From the NCBI GenBank assembly GCA_001247695.2, contig LGRX02027676.1, positions 1-64,000 of the forward strand: a stretch of 64,000 nt of DNA. Reading direction: 5' to 3'. The notes below the pieces were generated by a model, which was not told the DNA's origin, made no database searches, and worked only from the letters and a program-made list of their open reading frames with translations. The translations under genes and the position numbers were made by a program. This stretch comes from Cymbomonas tetramitiformis. Taxonomy: Eukaryota > Chlorophyta > Pyramimonadophyceae > Pyramimonadales > Pyramimonadaceae. Shown piece by piece: positions 29,659 through 41,047 of this stretch; within the stretch, counting starts at the first letter, position 1; every line of letters begins with the position of its first letter.

Positions 29659-32220
29659 GGGTACCTGCGGATAGCAAGTTCTGCGACAAGTACAAAACCT
29701 TCACCAGCATATGCCTCACAACTGAGCCCCTTGTCACTGTTCCATTCGCTTTGGGTATTATGACCGCTGCGCAGTTGAGCGAGTTGGTACAAAACCCGCA
29801 AACCACTTTCATGGACACTACCTTCGGTGTTAATCGGTATGGCTATGAAGTATGAACTGGCTACGATGAGCTTGGTCAACGAGTTTGGCAATGGCTTTCC
29901 TTTTGCCCATGCTATTTTGCAGCGAACGGACGCCGCTGAACTATCAAAGTTTCTCCGTGCCGTCCAATCCAGAGTTGCGCCCCGGCTTGGTCGGCCATGG
30001 CGACCTACCTTCATAATTGACATGGACGTCGCAGAGGTCAATGCAATCAAAGCAGTGTTTGGTGAAGACTATGCAAAAAAATGGATAATATACTGTACCT
30101 GGCATGTCACTTGCGCCTGGGTGAAGAATGCTTGGGAGAAAATGCCGTCGAATTCCACTCAACGATTCGATCGATCCAATTGTCTTACCGAACTCCTGGA
30201 TGTGTCGTTCACTGTCACTGAGAAGGATGAGCGAGCTATACCATCGCAGTTGCTTACCTCGTGGGTTTTCAAATGGACACCCACCTTCCCCGTTTTCGTG
30301 AAGTATATCGACGACAACTACCGCCCTACCATTCATCGATGGGCGCATGCCCTGATGGACTTCGCGCATGCTGATCAATACACCAACAACTTGCTCGAAC
30401 GCTGGCACCGTACTTTGAAGGAATACTGTCACTGGAAGTCTAACAGTCGTCTGGATTGGCTCTGTAGCCAACTTTTGTCCCTCTGTGATAACATGTGGAC
30501 AAGGGTGACATGTCAAAGGCAAGGAGCTTTTGGTAACGCAAAGCACGCCAAAAAGCTTGAGGTGCTCATATTCCTTCATATCCGCACCGTGTTATTGTCA
30601 TTACGTACCACCGTTAGCGTGTTGTTAACTTACATGGCGTCACCGCTCTTGCAGTTTACCATCATCAAAGCTGCAGAGTTGGCTGGTATTGTGTACGACA
30701 CGGACTTAACACAAGATCCCGTCCTGTACACCTTTCCCTCAGAAAAAAAGGCGACGCAGGAGACGGACGTGTCAACAGCACAAACTGTCGTGGAGGTTGG
30801 ACCGGTTGCCTCGGAGTCCTTGGAGACCATCCCGCCTTCAGGCAAGGGGGGCCGCAAAAAGAAGCCACCGGTCCCAGCTCCAGCATGCGAGGTGTCCTTG
30901 TTCCTAAAACAGGTGTTTACTCCTCATTGCTAGATAGAATCTGTATGCCCCATTCATGCCACCCACTAAAGTGGCACCATTTTGTCCGTGCAGGTGTCCC
31001 AACCGCTGCACCTGGGTTTGGGAACATGCCACATTGCCAAGCAAGGCCGGATGTGTAAGCATATCTTCAAGGTGGCTATTGACAAACAACTGTTCAGTAT
31101 GAAGGGCACGAGTCCTATTTTCTGCCCGCCGCCTCCAGCGGCAACGCCCGGTTCCGCCCCAACCCAATCAAATCTCACTCTGCCCATCGACTTGCTACGG
31201 TCTCTTCACCTAGAGCTCGAAAATCTTTCACAAGCAGCCTTGCTCCAACCCCTAGGTGCTGCAGATCGTAAGCGCCAAGATCTGTTACTCGCGACCTTGG
31301 AAACGCTTGAAGATGCTGTGGACCCCCCCAATGTGGCGGGGGAGGCGGTCGGTGACCCTACGTCCCTAGAGGGGGCGCCTGGTGAGGCCGTCGATTCATT
31401 GGCAGAGGAGGCAGTCGGTGACCCTACGTCCCTGGAGGGGGCGCCTGGTGAGGCCGTCGATTCATTGGTGGTAGACGGTCGGGCTTCGGATGCCCCGGAG
31501 CTTGGCGAGGAGGAATCCTCGTTCCCTCAAGGCCTGGGGGGGGGAAACCCCTGATGTAGCGTTGCGTGTGTCGGGTGAGGCTGCCGTGCACCCATCTCAG
31601 CAAGCGGACGCATGCGTGCAACCTCCCGAGGTCCCGGTGGAGGACGTGCCAGCCTCAGATGCGACCTCTGGTGACGTGCCAGCCTCAGATGCGATTGCTC
31701 GGTTCCAATCCGCCATTGCAGACTACAGCCCATCGTCCAAGGCGACATCAATACGTTTTTTCGAATATCGTGTTGGCCTCGCCGCCACCCAAGCGGTGCA
31801 CCATGCTCATGTCCGCAAGCGTATCAACTTAGCAACTGCTGCTCCTGCTGCTGATGGTACGGCTTTGGTGAGTAAGGGGGATGGAGGTCATGGCAAGCAA
31901 GCAAATAAAAGGAAGCTGGACAAGGTGGACTCCGCTGCACTTCGGAAGAATAACAGAAAGCGCAAGACACCGAAGACAACCGGAAGATATAACACCATCG
32001 CGGGGCTAAAGGAGCAAGAACTGGCCGAGGCCGCCTCGAGCCAGAAGCCGGAAGACTCGCACGTGGAAGACAATGTTCATATCGTCAATCAACTGAGGGG
32101 GGAGCGGCAGGTGAAGAACACCAAGAGAGGTGGGGTGGTTGCTTCCTACTACACGCAATATCAAACTGGCGTCTGTGAATGGGCGACCACCGATGAGCTG
32201 CTGGCATACAATACGTGCGT
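29659..32220 (+). pseudogene. Mutator-like (MULE) transposase with SWIM zinc finger, broken
   Basis: A reading frame begins after an acceptor-like TTCCTTCACAG. It carries the first DDE Asp in TTFMDTTFGVNRYGY, then after a frame change the second in FIIDMDVAEVNAI with CTWHV, and the Glu in NNLLERWHRTLK. An 81-nt GT-AG intron (30913-30993) joins in frame to a SWIM finger (GTCHIAKQGRMCKHIFKV), the standard MULE tail. The C-terminal part has a 66-bp direct duplication near 31341-31470 and a Lys-rich stretch. Two frame breaks are visible: a 7-bp near-tandem duplication at about 29846-29859, and a change of frame at a G run near 31545. MULE transposases cut and insert at terminal inverted repeats; this copy looks inactive. 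Confidence 0.8.
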
Positions 32221-32221
32221 T

Positions 32222-32370
32222 CAATTGCCCATGCCCCACCCATGCCCCATGCCCCATGCCCCACTGCTTCTTGCATGCCCCATGCCCCATGCCAAGGCCC
32301 CATGCCCCCTGCCCATGCCCCATGCCCTGGTCCCGTGCCCCATGCCCCATGCCACAGGCCCCATGCACTA
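32222..32370. repeat. Second CATGCCC array
   Basis: About 150 bp of the same heptamer as 29305-29630 but more degenerate, at the 3' end of the transposase frame, which runs into it. Confidence 0.9.
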
Positions 32371-32429
32371 GGGGAAAAGTGTAGGTCAATATAGGGAGTA
32401 AATCCGGCAGATGGGGGGCTACTTACGAT

Positions 32430-33450
32430 TGAAATTTTCAGGCCCTGAAAATTTACTCCCTGAAAACCATTTTCAGGCCCTGAAAACCATTTTCAGGCCC
32501 TGAAAATGACTTTCAGGGTCTGATCTTGTTTTATACTAGGCTAGTTATACACCTTAGAAAAAACCTCATATAAGTTTTCCACAAAAGTTCAGGGCCTGAA
32601 AATTTGGAATTCACACTCTTAAGAACCCCCCTGAACTTTTTTTTCAGGGCCTGAACTTTTTATTCACTTTTCGTGTTATATAAAGTTTAAAATTATATTC
32701 TCATGTCCCCATCTATCCCCCTGAAAAAAAAGTTCAGGGCCTGAACTTTTACAGTGTTCCAAGCCCTGAAAATTCACATAAGGCCCCGAAAGGTCGTTTT
32801 CAGGCCCTGAAAATGGTTTTCAGGCCCTGAAAATGGTTTTCAGGCCCTGAAAATGACTTATCAGGCCCTGAAAATGACTTATCAGGCCCTGAAAATGACT
32901 TATCAGGCCCTGAAAATGGTTTTCATGGCCCGAAAATGAGTTTTCAGGCCCTGAAAATGGTTTTCATGGCCCGAATATGAGTTTTCAGGCCCTGAAAATG
33001 GTTTTCATGGCCCGAAAATGAGTTTTCAGGCCCTGAAAATGCTTTCCAGGCCCTGAAAATGAGTTTTCAGGGCCTGAAAATGAGTTTTCAGGGCCTGAAA
33101 ATGAGTTTTCAGGCCCTGAAAATGAGTTTTCAGGCCCTGAAAATGAGTTTTCAGGCCCTGAAAATGAGTTTTCAGGCCCTGAAATTGAGTTTTCAGGCCC
33201 TGAAATTGAGTTTTCAGGCCCTGAAAATGAGTTTTCAGGCCCTGAAAATGAGTTTTCAGGCCCTGAAAATGACTTCTCAGGGCAGAAAATGTTTTTCAGG
33301 CCCTGAAAATGACTTTTCAGGCCCTAAAAATGGTGTTCAGGCCTTGAAAACAAGTTTCCAGGCCCTGAAAATGGTTTTCAGGCCTTGAAAACGAGTTTTC
33401 AGGGCCTACGACTTTTCGGGGCCTGAAAATGCCTTTCGGGCCCGAAAACA
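32430..33450. repeat. Palindromic 21-bp minisatellite
   Basis: About 1 kb built on TTTTCAGGCCCTGAAAA, a 17-bp inverted repeat with one central mismatch, mostly spaced every 21 bp (joint TGAG, TGGT or TGAC). Left of about 32780 the palindromes are scattered in AT-rich DNA; from 32800 to 33260 they are regular. Frames through it are artefacts. Confidence 0.93.
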
Positions 33451-34200
33451 GGGCACTTCATTGCAAGTTATGCATGCCCCCCCCCCCTATACTCATGTTA
33501 TCCATTATTAAGTGTGCTCAGGCACGTGACGGGCATTCCTCCCAAGTAGACAACCCTCTGGAAGGGTATTCAACCTATAATTGCCGCTTAACACCGCTAC
33601 CGCAACCCCCCTTGCTTTCCACGGTGTGTGGCTAAGGATTGAATCAAGAAAGTTGCATCCTTGCTTGGAATGCCCATGGCCCGCCACAAAAAGGGATCCA
33701 CACAAATTTTGGGCTGCCAACCCGATACCTTTGTGTGGTCGGGGACTTGCCCACACTCTCCTTGCCACGGTCACATTTCTGAAACACGTGTTTACGTGTA
33801 TCACCAACAATCCTACCCCAAAATATTGCATGCCCCACACACCTTTACATTTATATACATGCCTTACTTACATTGCCGCCCGCCAACCTAAGCGCATCTC
33901 TCTAATCATTTGCAAGAATGCAACCTACGTTCTACCATGGATGAATTTTTCACTTCTTCGTGGCTAATTCCTATGGCAACAACATTCTTGTCGGCTACTA
34001 ATCAGATCATGTGGGTTAACAGCAACGGCGATGTCCACGCTCCCTCGATGGCTTCGCTGGTCATGTCGCGGCATGCTCTGTTGCTCCAATCGCTCCTGCT
34101 GCTCACCACACACACACCACACCACACCACACATGCGCCCGGCATGTGCGCCCCCTGCTCAGTTCCATGCGCCCGACAAGGCGCCCCCCAGCTTAGTTTA
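33451..34200. other. Interval without a supported gene
   Basis: Short frames only. A CA-rich microsatellite lies near 34105-34130, followed by three imperfect copies of a GCGCCCGGCAGGCGC-like motif at 34133-34250. Confidence 0.5.
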
Positions 34201-34613
34201 ATGCGCCCGGCAGGCGCGCCCCAAGCTCGGTTACATGCGCCCAACAACGGCATTGTACCATCAAGCGGGACGAGGACTACACCCACGGCTATCCGTTCCA
34301 GCAGCTTAATTCAGCAAAGACGAGTTATGTGGAAGTGCGCATACCCGAACGGCTAGATGGGGAAACCCCGGCGATGAGCGTCTGCACGGCGGAGAAGGTA
34401 GCGGAGGAGCAGGATCGGTGCGATATTTTTGAGCAGGTCAAGAACTTCATGTTTGAGAGAATCATGGGGCAGAGCACTGTGAAGCAGACGGTGAAGCCTG
34501 GGGAAGGGAGGGACTGGGTTCTGGCTTCTTGGAACTTCTCTTTAGGGAACATGTTCCGTTTAGTGGGAACGGTGGCACGGACCGAGACGGGAGCGGTCGC
34601 ACGAGTGAGATAG
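34201..34613 (+). CDS. Unrecognised ORF, possible exon
   Basis: The frame ending at 34613 is open upstream beyond 34329 (a GTG), with no ATG nearby, so it may be a 3' exon. The encoded part has RIPERLDGETPAMSVCTAEK and a hydrophobic/aromatic stretch (DWVLASWNFSLGNMFRLV). I do not recognise the family. It lies between the palindromic array and the LINE-like element and could be a remnant of either neighbour. Confidence 0.3.
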
Positions 34614-35309
34614 CCGAAATGCATAATCGATGATATCCATGGAATCGCTATATCGGACTGCGATCGCAGTGGAATCGCATGAATTCTAAGGACATTGCGA
34701 AAAAAATCAAAAAAATATTTTTCAGGGTGAAATCGCCAAAAAAAACCCCGTTGTTTTTAGCTTGTTTTGGCGTTCTACACCATTATGCGGGTGAGGAGTG
34801 CAGCGTTTCGTGGAATTGAGGGGTTTCACATATCACGTAAATAATCCTGATGGTCACCGCAATTTTTAAATTTTGAAAAGAAAAAAAAATTGCCCAAATC
34901 GGCCGAAAATCGCGTTTTTTTGCCTGTTGTGGTGAGCGCAAGCAAAAAGTGAACAGGGATGCCACTTCTCCGTGGGCCACCTGAGCGTGCCACCTCAAAG
35001 AAGCCGCGGACCTAAAAATAAAATTCAAAAATGTGATTTTACTACTAACTGTGATTGCAGGAGCGGGCGCACACCGGGACAACTACAAGGACGACCACGA
35101 CACCGCAACGGCACCATACAGATGTGGCCCGACCGTACCCTGCGCCCAGCGCCAGCCGAGATGGAGGGCCGTACAGAGCTAACGGTTTTTTGGGTGCTAC
35201 GCAGGTTGAAGAAACGAGAAGATTGACGTTTTACAGCAAGAACACCGCTAACCGAGCTCAGCAGCACACTCTCACACACAGCCCCCAACAAAAAGTCCCG
35301 ACTCCAGAT
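34614..35309. other. Non-coding interval upstream of LINE ORF1
   Basis: AT-rich with several A and T runs (34700-34920), then more GC-rich. No gene or inverted repeat seen. It probably includes the 5' end of the LINE-like element, which I cannot place. Confidence 0.4.
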
Positions 35310-38273
35310 ATGGCCATCACCAAGAACAAACCCCGCAAGACCTGCACCACCGAAACCCCATCACCACGACAGCCCGACCGCGATCCCGCGGAGCAGGCCT
35401 CCAAACGGGCGAGGAGAGCCCCGGAGGAGATAATAGACATGGAGATACTCCAGGACTCTCCGGGGACTACAGCAATCGGGGACTCCCCCAACCTGCCTAT
35501 GTACACCCCACCATCCTCTGCAGAAAAGGGGAAACCCCCCTCACCACCCGTACGCCGTAATCCCGCCAGGCCTCCCAGCCCTGGCGCGGAGGCAAGAACA
35601 ACAAAAAGTGTCAGCTTGGGGACCGCAAGAACCAAAACGTACAAAAAAAACCACCGATACAACCGGAAAAAAGGGAGCTACAGTAATACTGCATATTTAA
35701 GAGAACAGGGATATGCGGTCAGCCAGCCTCATCGGAAAAAAGTGAACCCCCCCCCGCCCCCCAACACGCCAGCGGCGCTTAACGAAGCGCGATCCAATAA
35801 GGTCAGCGATAGCCAGGTTTGTTCCTTATTTGCGACCATACCATATTTAATACATGGTTTAACATGGTTTCCCAACCATATTTCCTCATCTAGCCAGCTC
35901 CCGTTCTCTTATTTGGACCCATTCTCTTAACGATTTGAAAAGGCTCAGGGTCATCGTAAAAAACGCGACCCCCCCCAAAAAAAAAGAAAAAAACCGCTGG
36001 CTGGTCTCTTATCGTCGATTCTCTTAAAGGTGAGGTATTACTGTACGGGCCCCAGCCACCCACGGGTGGAGGTCTCCACGGAGCCAAAAGAGGGGCAAGT
36101 CCCCGCAAAGACGATAAAATCGGTATTGCAGAAGGCATACCCTTATCGCAGCCATAAATCCTCCACTACGGGGGAGGCCCCACCGATCCGCAAAACACGC
36201 CTGACCCTCTCCCACCTGCCGGAACAAGTTCCGGGGCAGGACAGGGAGGGGGAAATCGAGTACCTGTCGGAATCCTGGTGGGGTGACGACAGGGACCTCC
36301 AGAGAGCAGACTCCCCAGCAGCGGAGTTCTGCAAACTGGGGGTCCCTGAGCGGACGAAAGCCGACGAACAAGGAGTCAGGCATCAGCACTTCCACCATCT
36401 TCCTGCAGTCACGAACTGTAGCCTACACACAACCGAGACCAACAAGTACGGCTTCCCGGTGGAGGGCCACCCGCAGATCAAGATAACAGGGCTGAGGGAA
36501 ACCCAAGGGTATGCCCTCCTCTACCTGCGGTACCTGCAGGACCTCATCCAGCAGTCCGCCCTCTCCAACCAAGAACGTGTCTTTAACTACGAAGACACCA
36601 ACATCTTGACCAACGAAGAAGGGGTCGTGTACCAGATCGACCTCGCCTTCAAAACGCGCCTGCTGGCGCCAATCTTTATTTTTAATACAAACTTCCTGGT
36701 GCCTATGTTCGTGCAGCCGGAGATGTGGGCGGACCCGGGTGCAGAAAGAGTCCTCCCCAACGTCTACGTTTGGTCCCCGCCCATCTACACTGCGGGGCCT
36801 ATGAGGCTCCGCACTGTACAAATATCATCCCCACACTTCGCAGGGCTCGCCGCAGGTGACGTCGCTGGGGTGATAACTCAGCACTCTACTCACAACTGGG
36901 GGGGAGCGGAGGGCATCACCCGCATCAGAAAAGGGGACTGGGGGGAGCCCGAGGAGGACGCGGAGCTCAGGGAAGTCGTGCTCCTCGAGACAGTCATCCC
37001 GGAGCACGCTGACAAAATAACACACGACAAGGACCTGGACTTCGGGTTCCCCACTACCAGAGGGCTCCTCCCAGCCACGGAGCTCAAACGGGAGGCTGGT
37101 AGGCGGGAGGTGGCGGTGATCGACTACAGCGAGCGGGCCTGGCTGGAGCACCGTGGGGCTCTTGTACGGGCCATCACGGACAAGCTGTCGAAGCTGGCAG
37201 TCAGTGCGGGACTGAAGTCGGGCTATGGCCGGGACAGCAGCCTGGTGTTCCAGAAGCACCTTAGTACGCCCAAGTGGGCCCCATCCGACTCCAGGCAGGA
37301 GTCGCTCCTGCAGTGGAAACGCAACACGAACGTCACTTTCAACTTCTACGCGGTCTTCACCCAGGAGGCGTATGACATCCTGGCAGACGCTGGCACCCAG
37401 ACAGTCAAGATAGTGGTGGGCAAGGACCCGCAGACCGAGGAGGACATCATCACCCCCGTGACCGTAGAGGTCGGGCAGTGGAGCGAGAGAGGGGCGAAGA
37501 GCCAGCAGCGGAATCCTCGGCAGCCACGAGCACGTGACGAGGCGACCAGGGCCGCTGAGGCAGCAGTCGAGCTAGCCCAGGACAAGTCCACTGAGCAGCA
37601 GGCGGCGGCCATACAGCAGGCTCTGGTCAACGCCAGACCCTCTGCATCCTCCACCCCCGAAACCAAGTCCATCTTGAAGGACGTCCGTACCGAACTGGAG
37701 CTCCTGAACTCCAAGGCGGTGACGGCAGCGGCCAGAACAGAGACACTTGAGGCGGCGGCCGAGCAGCGCCACACCGAGGTCACAGCAGGCATCAACAGCT
37801 TCCACACGACCTACAAGAGCACAGGCGAGGCTATGGTCACCACCCTCACGGCCCTAACGGACCGCATCACGGGCCCCATGGGGACAGTTCCCCAGGCCCA
37901 AGCCGCCGAAGCAGGCGGCCAAAACCACCACCAGGCACAACCGGCATCCGGAGGTGCCACCGGCAAGCCGAGCCCTCCGGACTCCCCGTACAGGGGAATC
38001 CCGTACACAGGCCCAAAGCCCAGGTACACGATCCCGAAGAGGCAGAAGAAAGCCGAGGGTGGGCCGGAGAAGAAGAAAAAGAAATCGGCCACTGAGGAAG
38101 AGTTCCACTCACCCCAGCTGACAATCGTCACGAGGCAGGCGTGCAGGACCAAAAGACAGGTAACCAGCCAAACCAACAGCAACACTTCCCTGCTGACATC
38201 TACCGTAGCAAGCCTCGGCTGTCAAAAACTTACTGGGGGGTGGGGGAAACACTGCGGGTGCAGCACGACTTGA
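35310..38273 (+). CDS. LINE ORF1-like protein (unrecognised, spliced model)
   Basis: From the ATG at 35310, a first exon to 35816 joins in phase to 36030-38273 if a 213-nt GT-AG segment (35817-36029) is removed; the second part has no early ATG of its own. The N-terminus is Pro/Lys/Arg-rich. The centre (roughly residues 290-560 of the joined protein) is a globular domain with HPQIKITGLRETQGYALLY and VVGKDP-type blocks that I do not recognise. The C-terminus has an Ala/Glu-rich coiled coil (DEATRAAEAAVELAQ) and a basic tail (KKKKKS). By position it should be the RNA-binding ORF1. No zinc knuckle is visible. Confidence 0.6.
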
Positions 38274-39053
38274 ACTTGGACTTGGACTGAACACCATCCC
38301 GCACAGGAGGCCCGGCACCCCACACCAGGTGACACATCACCAACCCCCGAGGCAACTTACTCAATCCAAAGTGGCCACACCACACAGTTCTGACAGGGGT
38401 AAGGGGAACCACCGTCTGCCAGGGGACCCAGGAATATGCCAGGCCAAGAGCCAGCCAGGGCACTGGAGTGAACTGACAAAAAAAGGCAAAGCGTGTCTGC
38501 AAGCGAGCCAGCCAAGAACTGAGCAAAAAGGGGGGCTGCGATCGAACAGGGAGGCAGCACACCCCCCGGGACTGGAGAGGCAACTAGACATCTTTGGCAA
38601 GGGCCCCAGCCAGGGGAGGTAGTGACATAAGAAATAGCAGAACCAAGCTTGCTTGTTTAACACTGCAAATTATGGCAATATTTGTAACTGCTAGCAGCTA
38701 CCCACCTGCAGTGACCCACTATGCCACCCTGAGACATGACCTTGCCACACCAATTAATACCTGCAACTATTACATTAACCATACTGGGATGACGAGCATA
38801 CACCCCGCGCTGAGTGCACGAAACCAACGGACGCGCCGTAATAACTTACCAACAACTAACCGAGTACTGACAACAGAAATACGACTGGTAATACATGCAC
38901 AATGTCAATCAAGTGGCCCACCCTGGTAACTCACAAGACACTAAACTAAATACCCAGTGTGAAACCGATGAACACAAACCGATACTACACTATGAACACA
39001 GTAAACAACAACTAAATTCCTATAGTAATTGCGGGCAACACAAAAGGTATAAA
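38274..39053. other. Inter-ORF region, nothing recognised
   Basis: About 780 bp with short frames only, AT-balanced, no repeat I can support. Confidence 0.5.
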
Positions 39054-39971
39054 GTAAAGAGCCGATACGGATGTACGCCTGAGCATGCAGCAACGGCCCA
39101 AAGTGAACACCCCAGCCAGCTGAGAGCAATGTTACCACCCACCCGGTTAAAACAAAATTACCACGATACCACGGTGAACCCTATAGTAACCCTAAAAATA
39201 AAAGACACAAATGACGGCACACAGCCCAACATACTGAAAGAGATGTTAAAAAACCTTGGGGAATGGCTCGGGAGGGCATGGAGACAAGATACACAAAATA
39301 TAGGGGCGAACTGCCAACATTCGACCACAAGCGAATTCCCAAAAATGCTCTACGTAAAAATGGAAAAAAACCGAAAAACATAATGGAATACTACAAAACT
39401 TCTACACAATAGAGGGACAACATGCCAAAAACAAAACCCACCCAGGAAATAATATTAGGGGCGTTACAGCAGATGGTTTAGGGCAATGTAACGCTGTAAC
39501 CATAAACCCAGTAAAGAGCCGATACGGATGTACGCCTGAACATGCAGCAACAGCCCAAAGTGAACACCCCAGCCAGATGAGAGCAACATTGCCACCCACC
39601 CGGTTAAAACAAAATTGCCACGATACCACAGTGAACCCTATAGGAATCCTAAAAATAAAAGACACAAATGACGGCACACAGCCCAATATACCGAAAGGGA
39701 CGTTAAAAAACTTTGGGGAATGGCTCGGGAGGGCATGGAGGCAAGATACACAAAATATAGGGGCAAACTGCCAACATTCCACCACAAGCGAATTCCCAAA
39801 AATGCTCTACGTAAAAATGGGGAAAAAACCCCGAAAATATATACTGAAATACTACAAAACTTCTACACAATAGCGGGACAACATGCCAAAAACAAAACCC
39901 ACCCAGGAAAGAATATTAGGGGCGTTATAGCAGATGGTTTAGGGCAATGTAACGCTGTAACCATAAACCCA
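39054..39971. repeat. Tandem duplication, 457 and 461 bp
   Basis: 39054-39510 is followed directly by a second copy 39511-39971, both starting GTAAAGAGCCGATACGG and ending in AACGCTGTAACCATAAACCC. They differ by scattered substitutions and small indels. The basic ORF starts inside copy 2. Confidence 0.9.
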
Positions 39972-40721
39972 ACACCAGTGCAAGCTGAACTACGCTGCCC
40001 ACGATGGGCACAACGCGACATAACCAGGCCATTACAGAATGCTACACTCACCATAACCCCAATGCTCATTATGCTGGTTGCTACATTAAAACCAAGAGGA
40101 ACAACACGAGGTCGTACAGGGAAAACAAACTGTAGTAAACACAACAGAAGAACGCATAGTCGCAGAAGCAGGAGAAAAAGGACCACAGCGAAAAATGCAG
40201 CAAAGTGGAGCACACAGCCACCCTACGGCTACAAGCTGCTCAGACTAATTCACCGTAATGGTAGACCCATGTTCATTAGAACAAGGAAGCCAGAGCATGC
40301 AGTAACCGCGATAAAGGAAGGCACTCCAATAAGGGGCAGGTCGCTGATGCAAAAGATTGAGCAAAGGGTGGAGAAGCGAACCCGGAGCTGGAAGTCAAAC
40401 ATGACAGGAGGGGGAAACCAGGACCAAGCAGGAACGTACCCATACAACACCACCACGAAGGGGCTATTCGAGATGAAGGGCCGACTAAACATGTTCCAGA
40501 TACAGCACGCCCACTCACTGTATGAGGACAACCCAATGCCTCCCCTGGTGGTGGCCACAATGAGAGAAGCACTAAAACCCGAAGACAACAATAAGCCACA
40601 CACCGCAAAGGCACTACAACTGCTCGGGAACTCCCGAAGCAAGCTTTTGCATACAGGTGTGCGATGGCAAACACTGGAGGGTAGTGCTAGCCGGACCAGA
40701 CAAAAGAAACGACAAACTTAA
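39720..40721 (+). CDS. Basic unrecognised ORF upstream of the Ulp1-like fragment
   Basis: 333 residues, strongly basic, with RSRRKRTTAK and a conserved-looking middle (KLLRLIHRNGRPMFIRTRK). The annotated ATG lies in the second copy of the tandem duplication. In the second LINE-like element (57334-58836) a long basic ORF also precedes an Ulp1 domain. The coding signal seems to leave this frame near 40640 and continue in the frame of 40633-40821, so the ORF's own C-terminal 25 residues are probably out-of-frame. Confidence 0.5.
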   Translation: MAREGMEARYTKYRGKLPTFHHKRIPKNALRKNGEKTPKIYTEILQNFYTIAGQHAKNKTHPGKNIRGVIADGLGQCNAVTINPTPVQAELRCPRWAQRDITRPLQNATLTITPMLIMLVATLKPRGTTRGRTGKTNCSKHNRRTHSRRSRRKRTTAKNAAKWSTQPPYGYKLLRLIHRNGRPMFIRTRKPEHAVTAIKEGTPIRGRSLMQKIEQRVEKRTRSWKSNMTGGGNQDQAGTYPYNTTTKGLFEMKGRLNMFQIQHAHSLYEDNPMPPLVVATMREALKPEDNNKPHTAKALQLLGNSRSKLLHTGVRWQTLEGSASRTRQKKRQT

Positions 40722-40821
40722 GCTCTGGATATATGACTCCTCGAATGGGAAAACCAACGCAACTCTACGCAACACCAAACGGCTGACGACGGAAATGACC
40801 AACTGGGGGAGGGGGAGGTGA
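40633..40821 (+). pseudogene. Ulp1/C48-like protease fragment
   Basis: This short frame encodes CIQVCDGKHWRVVLAG and LWIYDSSNG, the His-Trp and Asp blocks of Ulp1-type cysteine peptidases. The same pattern (VCDNIHWRL, YIYDPFGD) occurs in the intact domain at 58827-59815. The catalytic Cys block is missing, because the frame stops before it. It overlaps the start of the endonuclease-RT ORF by a few bases. Confidence 0.5.
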
Positions 40822-41047
40822 GAGACGAACCAACCGCACAATGGGAGAAATTCGAAGACACACAACTGGACGCACCGGAGGCAAGTCAGGATTCCCAAGA
40901 ATACCAGCCCCCCCTCACAGAACCGAAAAAGACAGACATAGGGGAAGACCGCCTACACATGCTCACATGGAATGTAGCAGGACAAAGTGATGCCTGCCTC
41001 GACCTGGCAGAAGTCGTCATGAAAAGAAACCAAAACCAACTGGGTCT
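40818..41047 (+). pseudogene. LINE ORF2, 5' part (start of endonuclease)
   Basis: Open frame carrying LHMLTWNVAG, the first conserved block of APE-type LINE endonucleases (catalytic Asn). It runs into the hAT element at 41048. The frame is open upstream to a TGA near 40726 without an ATG. It continues in the same frame at 42396 if the hAT and one 8-bp duplication are ignored. Confidence 0.8.

Noticed and set aside
29150..29855. Long frames on both strands through the CATGCCC array
   Set aside because: They exist only because the heptamer lacks stops in most frames. The peptides are pure repeat.
33059..33388. 109-codon frame MSFQALK repeated
   Set aside because: Direct translation of the 21-bp palindromic unit; no sign of selection.
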